From NCBI GenBank assembly GCA_937937585.1, contig CALDCB010000009.1, forward strand, positions 7,367 to 71,366: 64,000 bases of DNA. Direction: 5' to 3'. Source of the DNA: an uncultured Coriobacteriaceae bacterium. GTDB taxonomy: Bacteria > Actinomycetota > Coriobacteriia > Coriobacteriales > Eggerthellaceae. Of this stretch, positions 43,477-50,913 are shown piece after piece; position 1 is the stretch's first letter, and the number at the start of each line of letters is the position of its first letter. The notes under the pieces were generated by a model, which saw only the letters and a list, made by a program, of their open reading frames with translations, was not told the origin of the DNA and did not search any database. The position numbers and the translations under genes were made by a program.

Positions 43477-43490
43477 TATAATTCGCGGTA
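43477..43490 (+). promoter_or_regulatory. rlmN -10 box placing transcription start at the ATG
   Basis: TATAAT at 43477-43482 lies 7 bp before the rlmN ATG, predicting a leaderless mRNA. No ribosome site precedes the ATG. Confidence 0.55.
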
Positions 43491-44512
43491 TGAATACTTC
43501 AATTGAATCCCTCACCCGCAACCAGATCCGCAAGCTCATCTCGGACAGTGGTTTGCCTAAATTTCGTGCCAACCAGCTGCTTGATTGGCTTTATAAAAAA
43601 GGCATCTCTTCTTACGAAGAGATGACCAACCTTCCGCAGTCACTCAGGTCTCAGCTTGCTTTTGAATATCCTCTTAACAAGCCTAAGCTTATCGATCGCC
43701 AAATCTCAAAAGACGGCACAAGGAAATACCTCTTCCGCTTCGACGAGAAAAGGGTGGCTGAAACGGTTGGAATTCCCTCTTCTGATGATCGCCTTACCGT
43801 TTGTTGTTCAAGCCAATCTGGCTGCGCAATGGGGTGCGACTTCTGCGCCACCGGACATCAGGGCTTCTCGGGAAATCTTCTGATTGGCGAGATCGTCGAT
43901 CAAATCATTCAAGTTCAAAACGATTTCTCTCAACGGGTTTCGAATATCGTTGTCATGGGACAAGGTGAGCCTTTCCTCAACTTCGACAACGTAATCGAAG
44001 CACTGCGCATCTGCAATGATCAGAAACTGTTGAACATCGGCGCAAGAAGGATAACTATTTCAACTTGCGGCGTTATTCCAGGCATTGAGCGATTCTCTCA
44101 AGTTGAAGAACAGTTCACTCTGGCGGTTTCCCTTCACTCTGCAGTTCAGCAAACCAGAGATAAGATCATGCCAGGCACTCGCAACTGGCCCCTGCCCGAC
44201 CTGAAGCGCGCTTTGGTTAACTACAATCGCACGACGAATCGTCGCGTCACCTTCGAATATGCACTTATGCGGGGAGTTAACGACTCTCACAGCGATCTCC
44301 AGGCACTCATCGAATACTGCAATGGGCTGATATGCCACGTCAACCTCATTCCTTTGAATGAAATTGATGATTCACCCTATCAGCCCACTGCGTCACATGT
44401 AATTGATTATTGGCGAGACAAACTTCAAGCGAGCGGCATTGAGGCTAGCGTGAGAAACTCACGCGGTCAAGATATCGCCGGTGCTTGCGGTCAGCTAGCC
44501 AATCGCAAGTAA
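43490..44512 (+). CDS. rlmN: Dual-specificity 23S rRNA/tRNA adenine-C2 methyltransferase RlmN
   Basis: 340-residue radical-SAM methyltransferase that methylates A2503 of 23S rRNA and A37 of some tRNAs. The cluster motif CAMGCDFCATG (CxxxCxxC) and the C-terminal catalytic Cys in GACGQL are present, as are VVMGQGEPFLN and ISTCGVIPGI. The start is ATG 43490, immediately downstream of a TATAAT, suggesting a leaderless transcript. It is transcribed toward the origin, against the neighbouring minus-strand genes. Confidence 0.95.
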   Translation: MNTSIESLTRNQIRKLISDSGLPKFRANQLLDWLYKKGISSYEEMTNLPQSLRSQLAFEYPLNKPKLIDRQISKDGTRKYLFRFDEKRVAETVGIPSSDDRLTVCCSSQSGCAMGCDFCATGHQGFSGNLLIGEIVDQIIQVQNDFSQRVSNIVVMGQGEPFLNFDNVIEALRICNDQKLLNIGARRITISTCGVIPGIERFSQVEEQFTLAVSLHSAVQQTRDKIMPGTRNWPLPDLKRALVNYNRTTNRRVTFEYALMRGVNDSHSDLQALIEYCNGLICHVNLIPLNEIDDSPYQPTASHVIDYWRDKLQASGIEASVRNSRGQDIAGACGQLANRK

Positions 44513-44533
44513 TGTATCGAATATCGTCTCGAG

Positions 44534-45652
44534 TTATTGATTGCTCGAAACGATGCTGTCGAACAAACGCTGCAAATCTTCTTCGTCGGTGAACTCGATC
44601 TCGATCTTGTTCTTTCCCTTGACGGTTTTCACCCTAACGCTTGTATTCAGGCTCTTACGCAGCGCCTTTGCCACTTTCTTGTAAGACTGTGGAGTAGGCA
44701 CACGAGGCGTCGCGTTTTCCGACTTCTTGCCAGACAAGAGTCGAGCGATATTTTCAGCCTCACGAACAGAGAGCTTCTCTTTGACCAGCTTCTCAGTCAG
44801 TTTCTTGCGACCCTCTTCAGTAGGGATGGACAGAATCGCACGAGCGTGGCCTGCAGTAATCTTCTCCTCAAACAGAAGCTGCTGAGCATCTTCCGGCAAT
44901 TCCAGCAAACGAAGTGCGTTTGCAATAGTCGAACGACCTTTGGAAACAGCCTGAGCAACTTCAGACTGAGTCAGATTGCTGCGTTCCATCATCCTACGAT
45001 AACCATACGCCTCTTCGATGGGGTTAAGGTTGCTGCGCTGGATGTTCTCGACAAGCGCAAGTTCAATGGCGCGATTATCATCCGCCTGTTTGACTCGCAC
45101 GGGAACCTTCTTAAGCCCAAGGCTCTGGCACGCTTGCCAACGACGCTCACCTGCGATGATCTGATATGTTCCATCACCCATAGCGCGCACAAGAATCGGC
45201 TGAAGAAGACCGTCATGCTGAATAGACTGGGCAAGCTCTTCCAGCTCGTCTTTTTTAAAGTTGGTACGAGGCTGATCGGGGTTGGCAAAGATCAGATCGA
45301 TGCTGATTTCATCAACTTCCTTGGGAACTTCAACTTCAACTTTAGCCGGCTTAGGCGGCTCGGGTCTCGCAGCGCGCTCAGTAACCCTTTTAATAGTGGT
45401 GTTCTCGGCTTTATCGGTGTACAGATCGCCCTCAACAACCTCTTCCACAGGGGTAGCCTTGGGAGCCGGCACTTTTTCAGCAAGACGATTTTCATGCATA
45501 TGATTCTGGGGACGAGAATCATCATCAGCGGAAACGGTGTAACGTTCACGCTGGGGTTCGGCATAACGTTCAGGAGTGTTAGTGGTCTCTTCAAAAGGAC
45601 CGCCAAGCAGCGAATTCAATCCACGGCCGAGGCCGCTTCGTTGTTTAGCCAC
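44534..45652 (-). CDS. parB: Chromosome partitioning protein ParB (Spo0J)
   Basis: 372-residue CTP-dependent DNA clamp that loads at parS and spreads to organise the origin region. The N-terminal ParA-activating motif GLGRGL is at 7-12; a ~100-residue charged linker follows; the CTPase/N-domain has NPDQPR and IIAGERRWQA (C-motif GERRxR with Gln in place of the last Arg); the helix-turn-helix is TQSEVAQAVSKGRSTIANAL; the C-terminal dimer domain follows. The 5' end overlaps parA by 8 bp. Seven parS sites lie within 20 kb of the origin. Confidence 0.97.
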   Translation of the reverse strand: MAKQRSGLGRGLNSLLGGPFEETTNTPERYAEPQRERYTVSADDDSRPQNHMHENRLAEKVPAPKATPVEEVVEGDLYTDKAENTTIKRVTERAARPEPPKPAKVEVEVPKEVDEISIDLIFANPDQPRTNFKKDELEELAQSIQHDGLLQPILVRAMGDGTYQIIAGERRWQACQSLGLKKVPVRVKQADDNRAIELALVENIQRSNLNPIEEAYGYRRMMERSNLTQSEVAQAVSKGRSTIANALRLLELPEDAQQLLFEEKITAGHARAILSIPTEEGRKKLTEKLVKEKLSVREAENIARLLSGKKSENATPRVPTPQSYKKVAKALRKSLNTSVRVKTVKGKNKIEIEFTDEEDLQRLFDSIVSSNQ

Positions 45653-46697
45653 GCGAGATCACTTCTTTCGAAAGATTGATATAAGACTGGGCTCCCTTTC
45701 CCAAAGGATCGTATTGGGTGATGGGCATTCCGTAACTAGGAGCCTCAGACAGCTTAACGGTACGGGGAATGACGGTTTCGAATACTTGCTTTCCGAAGAA
45801 GTTCCTAACCTCTTTAACAACTTGCTTCGAAAGGGTAGTGCGGCCGTCATACATGGTGAGAAGTATTCCGTAAATCTCGAGGGTTGGATTAAGACGAGAT
45901 TTGACACGTTTCATCGAATCGAGAAGTTTTGTCACACCTTCCAATGCATAGAACTCGCACTGGATGGGAATAATCAACTTATCTGCCGCAACAAGAGCGT
46001 TGACGGTCAACAAACCCAATGACGGAGGGCAATCGATGAGGATGAAGTCATACTTACCGCGCAAGGCTCCAACGGAATCCTTAAGGCGATTCTCACGAGC
46101 CATCTCGGAAACAAGCTCAACCTCCGCACCCGCTAAGTTGATGGTCGCAGGAACAATATCAAGACCCTGACAAATGTCGGGGATGATGACATCCTCAATC
46201 GGAACGTCATTCAACAAGACATCGTAAATGCAGCGAGGGATGCTTCCCTTGTCAATGCCAAGACCGCTGGTAGCATTACCTTGAGGATCAAGGTCGACAA
46301 GGAGGACTTCTTTATTAGCTTCACCTAAGGCAGCAGCGAGATTGATCGCAGTCGTAGATTTACCGACACCACCTTTTTGATTGATGATGGCAATGATTTT
46401 GGTCTGGCCGATTGCATGCCTTACCGGAGCCTTCTCGCTATAAGGCTTGATCTCTTTATATTCAGGTACGTCATCGGCATCGGAAATAACATCTTCAGCA
46501 ATCTGACGCTCAACAACTTGAATACTGTCAACACGAACATCCTCGTCTACGAAGAAATCGCTCTTTACTGAATCAGTATCCACATTGCTCGTCTGCTCGG
46601 GTATTTCCGTCGCCGAGGACGTATTTTGTTGGTTCACATGAGCTGTTTTCGCCGTAGCTGTATTTTGGTTTCGTTTAAAACCGTCGAAGAAACCCAC
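45645..46697 (-). CDS. parA: Chromosome partitioning ATPase ParA (Soj)
   Basis: 350-residue ParA-type ATPase that moves ParB-bound origins and, in B. subtilis, modulates DnaA. The deviant Walker A NQKGGVGKST (about 107-116) and LVDLDPQGN are intact. A polar, acidic ~97-residue N-terminal extension precedes the catalytic core, compared with a few residues in Soj. GTG 46697 follows AAAGGAGGG, which makes this start convincing and the extension real. It is co-transcribed with parB. A parS palindrome lies 30 bp upstream. Confidence 0.97.
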   Translation of the reverse strand: MGFFDGFKRNQNTATAKTAHVNQQNTSSATEIPEQTSNVDTDSVKSDFFVDEDVRVDSIQVVERQIAEDVISDADDVPEYKEIKPYSEKAPVRHAIGQTKIIAIINQKGGVGKSTTAINLAAALGEANKEVLLVDLDPQGNATSGLGIDKGSIPRCIYDVLLNDVPIEDVIIPDICQGLDIVPATINLAGAEVELVSEMARENRLKDSVGALRGKYDFILIDCPPSLGLLTVNALVAADKLIIPIQCEFYALEGVTKLLDSMKRVKSRLNPTLEIYGILLTMYDGRTTLSKQVVKEVRNFFGKQVFETVIPRTVKLSEAPSYGMPITQYDPLGKGAQSYINLSKEVISRG

Positions 46698-46726
46698 AGA
46701 ACCCTCCTTTCGTTAGCCGTTTTGAG

Positions 46727-46768
46727 TATACATGCTTTACGTTTCACGTGAAACGTAAAGCATGTATA
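46727..46768. promoter_or_regulatory. parS site 4 in a 42-bp perfect palindrome
   Basis: CGTTTCACGTGAAACG at 46740-46755, a one-base-per-arm variant of the parS consensus, at the centre of a 42-bp palindrome (arms begin TATACATGCTTTAC). It sits between rsmG and parA. Confidence 0.88.
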
Positions 46769-46784
46769 TCCCCATGTGATCAAC

Positions 46785-47474
46785 CTAGAGAGGCTTGTTT
46801 TGAGCAAAACCATCGCGCCTTGGTAGCTTGATCTTGGAAGGACCGATCTTTTCAAACACAACAAGCGTGCGAAAGGTCTCGCCGTCACTTAAGAAATACT
46901 CGTCAAGCGACACCAAGCTGAATCCAACCTGCTTGCTGATTTTCTTAGCATGCTCGAGCTCGCTCTCCTCCATGCGGGCTTTATAACAAATAAGACGCCC
47001 GCCTTGCTTTAGAAGCGGGCTAGCAAGCTCAAGGAGAATAGATAGCTTGGAAAGCGCGCGTGCAGTAACAAGGGAATAGTGATTCTTATGAGTCCTTGAG
47101 AACTCTTCGATGCGCGCATGGACAGCGATAACCTGATCACTCAAACTAAGCTGTTCAGCAAAATCATTAAGCAGCTCGACCTTCCTCTGACGAGCATCAA
47201 TAAGTGTCGTCTTCCTTCCGGTGGCAATAGCTAAAGGAAAACCAGGAAAGCCACCGCCTGATCCGAGGTCGATGTATTTACCAGCAGGTGCTTTGTCGAC
47301 CTCTTCAAGGGCAGCAAGAGAATCCTCAATATGAAGAAGCATTCCCGAATCCATCGAATCGATTCGAGTAAGATTGGTTACTTTATTCGCTTCGATGACA
47401 CACTCTAAATGCTTTTTGATTAAAGCTTTTTGATTATCCGAAAGAGAATCTATCGAATTTAGATTCACACCCAT
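46785..47474 (-). CDS. rsmG: 16S rRNA (guanine-N7) methyltransferase RsmG (GidB)
   Basis: 229-residue SAM-dependent methyltransferase for G527 of 16S rRNA. Core motif YIDLGSGGGFPGFPLAI and the NLTRI substrate segment are present. ATG 47474 is used, with AGAGG about 10 bp upstream; a TTG three codons earlier is too near it. It follows the conserved origin order jag-rsmG-parA-parB and ends 17 bp before the parS palindrome. A terminator separates it from jag. Confidence 0.95.
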   Translation of the reverse strand: MGVNLNSIDSLSDNQKALIKKHLECVIEANKVTNLTRIDSMDSGMLLHIEDSLAALEEVDKAPAGKYIDLGSGGGFPGFPLAIATGRKTTLIDARQRKVELLNDFAEQLSLSDQVIAVHARIEEFSRTHKNHYSLVTARALSKLSILLELASPLLKQGGRLICYKARMEESELEHAKKISKQVGFSLVSLDEYFLSDGETFRTLVVFEKIGPSKIKLPRRDGFAQNKPL

Positions 47475-47620
47475 CGAAATCAAACCTCTCTAATGAAACC
47501 GGAAACAAAGGTCATTATGGACACCTGATTCATCACTACATTAGCCGGCATCCAACTAAATCAAACAGATACGACGATTTTAATTACTAGCAGTCTATCG
47601 GGAATCAGTCTGATTTTGGG

Positions 47621-47654
47621 TACAAAAATGCCCTGCACTATTAATGCAGGGCAT
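47621..47654 (-). terminator. Terminator of the rpmH-jag operon
   Basis: Perfect 10-bp stem ATGCCCTGCA / TGCAGGGCAT with a 7-base loop, then TTTTTG on the minus strand, 10 bp past the jag stop. Confidence 0.9.
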
Positions 47655-47663
47655 TAGGTTCAA

Positions 47664-48203
47664 TTATTGAACAGGAACGACAACGACGTGACGCTCGGAT
47701 CCTTCACCCTCGGAAGCAGTCTCGACACGAGTGTCATCACGAAGGGCAACATGGATGATACGACGCTCGTACGGAGTCATTGGACGAAGCTTAACGCTTC
47801 GATGAGTCGCAGCCGCCTTCTTTGCGGAAGAGCGAGCAAGGGACTCAAGCTTCTGACGCTGACGGCTCTTATACCCTTCAACATCAACAACGATCGGGTA
47901 ACGGAAGCCAATGATGCGAACCGTAATGACGGAAATCAAGAACTGGAGAGCATCAAGGGTACGACCATGACGACCAATAAGAACCGCAAGATCGTCGCCA
48001 GTGATATCAAGGATGAGCTCACCGTCGTCACCTTCATACTCGTCGATGGTGACCTCACCAACATTGAAGTATTTAAGGATGTCCTTCAATGCAGAAATTG
48101 CAGTGTCAGCAACGAAATCAAGTTCTTCATCAGACAGCGGCTCATCAGCAGAGTCAGTCTCCTGATTCAAAACCTGATCATTGATTTCAAGTTCTTCAGA
48201 CAT
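47664..48203 (-). CDS. jag: RNA-binding protein Jag/KhpB (KH-R3H domains)
   Basis: 179-residue RNA-binding protein linked to YidC and cell-wall growth. The N-terminal ~35 residues are acidic. The KH-II domain carries LIGRHGRTLDALQFLISV and the R3H domain follows (SRQRQKLESLARSSAKKA..RRIIHVAL). The usual Jag_N domain of Firmicutes is lacking, as in other actinobacterial forms. ATG 48203 follows AAGGAG. It is downstream of yidC, with a parS palindrome in the 66-bp gap. Confidence 0.93.
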   Translation of the reverse strand: MSEELEINDQVLNQETDSADEPLSDEELDFVADTAISALKDILKYFNVGEVTIDEYEGDDGELILDITGDDLAVLIGRHGRTLDALQFLISVITVRIIGFRYPIVVDVEGYKSRQRQKLESLARSSAKKAAATHRSVKLRPMTPYERRIIHVALRDDTRVETASEGEGSERHVVVVPVQ

Positions 48204-48232
48204 GACAAGCTCCTTATAGGGAAATAAAACTT

Positions 48233-48262
48233 AGTGAGGTGTTTCACGTGAAACACCTCACT
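48233..48262. promoter_or_regulatory. parS site 5
   Basis: Core TGTTTCACGTGAAACA at 48240-48255 within a perfect 30-bp palindrome (arms AGTGAGG/CCTCACT), in the gap between jag and yidC. Confidence 0.92.
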
Positions 48263-48269
48263 CCGTAAA

Positions 48270-49040
48270 TTAACGCTTCTTGGTCGGACGCTTTTTCTTA
48301 ACCTTGCGAGTAACGTTGACCTCAACAGGCTTGATCTCTTCAACAACTTCCTTCTCAGCATCCTTTTTCTTCATGATGCGCATGGAGATCTGCTGCTGCG
48401 CGAGACCAATCAGAGAAGAAACACCCCAGAACAAAAGAACACCTGCGGGGGAGCTCCAACCAATCCAAAGCATAAAAAGGCTCATGACGCCGCACATGAT
48501 AAGAGTCATGTTACGTTGCGGGTTATCCTTCTGACCCATTTGCATAAGAACCATCGGAAGGAAGGTAGCACCGGCAAAGACCAGAAGAAGGATGACATAA
48601 GGAAGGAAGGCGCCAAAGCCCATGGAGAAGGTCGAAGAAGGAGAGTAAACCAGGTTCGGAACCAAGTTGAAGAAGCTGTAGTCCTGATTACCAAGACGAT
48701 CACCCATTTCACGAAGAACCTGGAAAAGGGCGATAAAGATAGGCATCTGCAGAAGCATCGGCAAGCAACCTGCAAGCGGGTTGAAGTGAGCTTCGGCGTA
48801 AAGCTTCTGCATTTCCTGCTGCATACGCTGGGGATTGTTAGCGTACTTGGTCTGAATCTCAGTCATCAGCGGCTGAACGCGTTGCATCTGATAGCTGGAC
48901 TTCGTCTGCGTATGCATAAGCGGGGAGATCAACAGACGGAAGATAACCGTAACGATGATGATCGACATTCCCCAGTCATGAAATAACGGATAGAAGAATG
49001 AGATGATCGAGAATATAAAGTCTTTAAACACGTCCCACAT
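48270..49040 (-). CDS. yidC: Membrane protein insertase YidC
   Basis: 256-residue YidC/Oxa1-type insertase that places proteins in the membrane alone or with Sec. About five or six membrane helices; the groove Arg lies in IIIVTVIFRLLISPLM; PLAGCLPMLLQMPIFIALF is the family signature. The C-terminal tail is strongly basic (RKVKKKRPTKKR), suited to ribosome contact. It lacks the lipobox of B. subtilis SpoIIIJ. ATG 49040 has AAAGG somewhat upstream. It lies between yidD and jag. Confidence 0.95.
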   Translation of the reverse strand: MWDVFKDFIFSIISFFYPLFHDWGMSIIIVTVIFRLLISPLMHTQTKSSYQMQRVQPLMTEIQTKYANNPQRMQQEMQKLYAEAHFNPLAGCLPMLLQMPIFIALFQVLREMGDRLGNQDYSFFNLVPNLVYSPSSTFSMGFGAFLPYVILLLVFAGATFLPMVLMQMGQKDNPQRNMTLIMCGVMSLFMLWIGWSSPAGVLLFWGVSSLIGLAQQQISMRIMKKKDAEKEVVEEIKPVEVNVTRKVKKKRPTKKR

Positions 49041-49074
49041 TGAATGAAATACCTTTCTCTATATCCAAAGAGGA

Positions 49075-49329
49075 TCACGGGACTGGATCGTACCCATGAC
49101 CGCCTCCCGGCCGACACCTGAGAATTCGTTTTGCCGTCAATGCAAAGCCCTTAATGAAGCCGTACTTCTTAAAAGCAATCAAACCGTACTGAGAACAAGT
49201 AGGAACGAATCTGCAGCAAGACGGAAAAAGCGGCGAAATACAAACCTGGTAAAAACGAATTAAGGCAACAGCGATGAATACTGGAATCCTACGAATCAAA
49301 GATAGGAATGAAGAACAGACCCGTTTCAT
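49075..49329 (-). CDS. yidD: Membrane protein insertion efficiency factor YidD
   Basis: 84-residue small membrane-associated protein that aids YidC insertion. The family core IRFYQVCISPLFPSCCRF.PTCSQYG is visible, with RCRPGGGHGYDPVP at the C-terminus. The ATG at 49329 overlaps the rnpA stop (ATGA-type), giving translational coupling. Confidence 0.95.
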   Translation of the reverse strand: MKRVCSSFLSLIRRIPVFIAVALIRFYQVCISPLFPSCCRFVPTCSQYGLIAFKKYGFIKGFALTAKRILRCRPGGGHGYDPVP

Positions 49330-49655
49330 TACTTATGAGCCCTTTTCACCGCTTTGCGGAGATAGGCGGAAAGATCATCGTAAGACGCATCATTGATGTT
49401 TCGGCGTGCGAGAAACACAACATCCATCCCATCAAAGGCATCGGCAGAATCGCGAAAAAGAGCCCTCATTCGACGTTTGGCTCTATTGCGCCAGACCGCA
49501 TTACCATTTCTTTTTCCAGCAACAAAAGCAGCACGTCCATTACGGCCGTGCTGCTTTCCATCGCTTAAAACTATGAGCGTAAAAAAAGGCGTATTGATTC
49601 GTTGCCCGTTTTCAAACAAATTCGAAATCTCGGCGCTGGATTTAATAATATCCAA
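49329..49655 (-). CDS. rnpA: Ribonuclease P protein component
   Basis: 108-residue protein subunit of RNase P, which matures tRNA 5' ends with the RNA subunit. The family block is KRNGNAVWRNRAKRRMRALF. The start is TTG 49655, supported by AGGAGT at good spacing that overlaps the rpmH stop region; no ATG alternative preserves the N-terminus. It sits 12 bp after rpmH. Confidence 0.95.
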   Translation of the reverse strand: MDIIKSSAEISNLFENGQRINTPFFTLIVLSDGKQHGRNGRAAFVAGKRNGNAVWRNRAKRRMRALFRDSADAFDGMDVVFLARRNINDASYDDLSAYLRKAVKRAHK

Positions 49656-49667
49656 CGAAGACTCCTA

Positions 49668-49802
49668 TTAAACGGTCAGACGCTTACGACCCTTGGCACG
49701 ACGAGCAGCGAGTACGCGACGGCCGCTTTTGGTAGCCATGCGTGCACGGAAGCCGTGGCACTTAACCCTTTTACGCTTGTTGGGCTGATAGGTGCGCTTC
49801 AT
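49668..49802 (-). CDS. rpmH: 50S ribosomal protein L34
   Basis: 44-residue L34, reading MKRTYQPNKRKRVKCHGFRA then RMATKSGRRVLAARRAKGRK and a short end. It is first in the rpmH-rnpA-yidD-yidC-jag operon. ATG 49802 follows GAAGGGAT. Cys-15 is a small deviation from the common HGFR context (usual KTHGFR). Confidence 0.98.
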   Translation of the reverse strand: MKRTYQPNKRKRVKCHGFRARMATKSGRRVLAARRAKGRKRLTV

Positions 49803-50913
49803 TTAAATCCCTTCCAAACAACAATCAGTGCAATCACGAAATTATACCCGTTCAACGGATAAAATCAAGGTAATGCCCAACCCGGCATGAGTCTTGAACC
49901 GAATTTGACATGCCTTTACATTTTGATTCTCAAAATCAAGAAAGCAAGCTTAGTTTTGCTTTGTCGGGAATAATCCATATATAACGAGATAGAACCTGCA
50001 TTTTGACTTGTCGGAAGCAGCAAACACAAGATGCTGTGATCTAGAGGGTTTAGGTTGTGATGACGACACGACCGCAACCGTAATTCCAAAGCGAAAACAG
50101 CCAAAAGAAAACCGCCGTCAACACCCTGGTTCATTCAGAGAATCAGAGACTTGACCGCCGTTGCTCGAGGATCACGTTTCGAAAACGTCGTCGAACACGA
50201 TCTCGGCATAGATCCAGTTTCAAAGAAAATCGAATCTTTTCGATAATTCGATTCGATTGTTGAAAACCAACCTCGTTTTCAATCACCGATTCAAACATCG
50301 ATGAAATCCGAAATTCAAACACTTCGAATTTCGAAAAAGTAAGCCTTCGTTTGGTGGAAAACGTGGAAAACTCGTATAATCGCACGTAAAAAAGTGGAAA
50401 ACTACAACGGTTAAAGAAAGTCAAGTGCAATGAGGAGGTTGATCGTAATCACTTTTATCAGGGGTAATGGATCCAGTATTTGAAATTCAAGTCCTTGAGC
50501 TGGTGTTTTATAAATAAAGGAATCAGAATTCAAATCAGAATTTCTTTAAAATCCAGGTAATAGTTACCTATATTGAACTGCTTGAAACCATCTCTAACGG
50601 GGTAAATAGACTGTTTTATCCGCGATTCGAGCTTCACTTTTTCCAGAATTCGAAATAGTTTTCCTCACTTGAGCTTCCAGACTTTTCAAAGATTTCCACA
50701 TTTCCTGAATTAATTGTTGAAAACTGTCTAAATTCCCAGATCAACCATTGATTCTGAAATTCAATTAAGTGGAATTCGAACGTTGGAAGATAATATTCGC
50801 CCACGTCGCAAAAGTTTGGTGGAAATGATTGGTTACAATACGAACTGAATTTTCCTGAATCTTTGATTCAGATGGAATGGAAACCTGAAAAACGAGAAGT
50901 AAACGCAGCTTAA
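49803..50913. other. AT-rich origin-proximal region upstream of the dnaA-linked gene
   Basis: 1.1 kb without a credible gene. It carries tandem DnaA-box-like sites, many TTCGAA/ATTCGAT half-sites between about 50150 and 50345 and again at 50620-50780, and several TTTCC(T/A)GAATT repeats. The position between rpmH and dnaA is where many bacteria place oriC or its upstream half. Promoters for rpmH and for the GHKL gene must also lie here. Confidence 0.6.
50354..50402 (+). promoter_or_regulatory. Three GTGGAAAAC DnaA-box-like sites around a TATAAT
   Basis: GTGGAAAAC at 50354-50362, 50363-50371 (directly adjacent) and 50394-50402; the complement TTTTCCAC matches the DnaA box TTWTNCACA class. A TATAAT lies at 50375-50380 between them, suggesting a DnaA-controlled promoter reading toward the GHKL gene. 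Confidence 0.6.

Noticed and set aside
50143..50430. 95-codon minus-strand frame in the origin region
   Set aside because: AT-rich low-complexity translation, no ribosome site, and it overlaps DnaA-box clusters.
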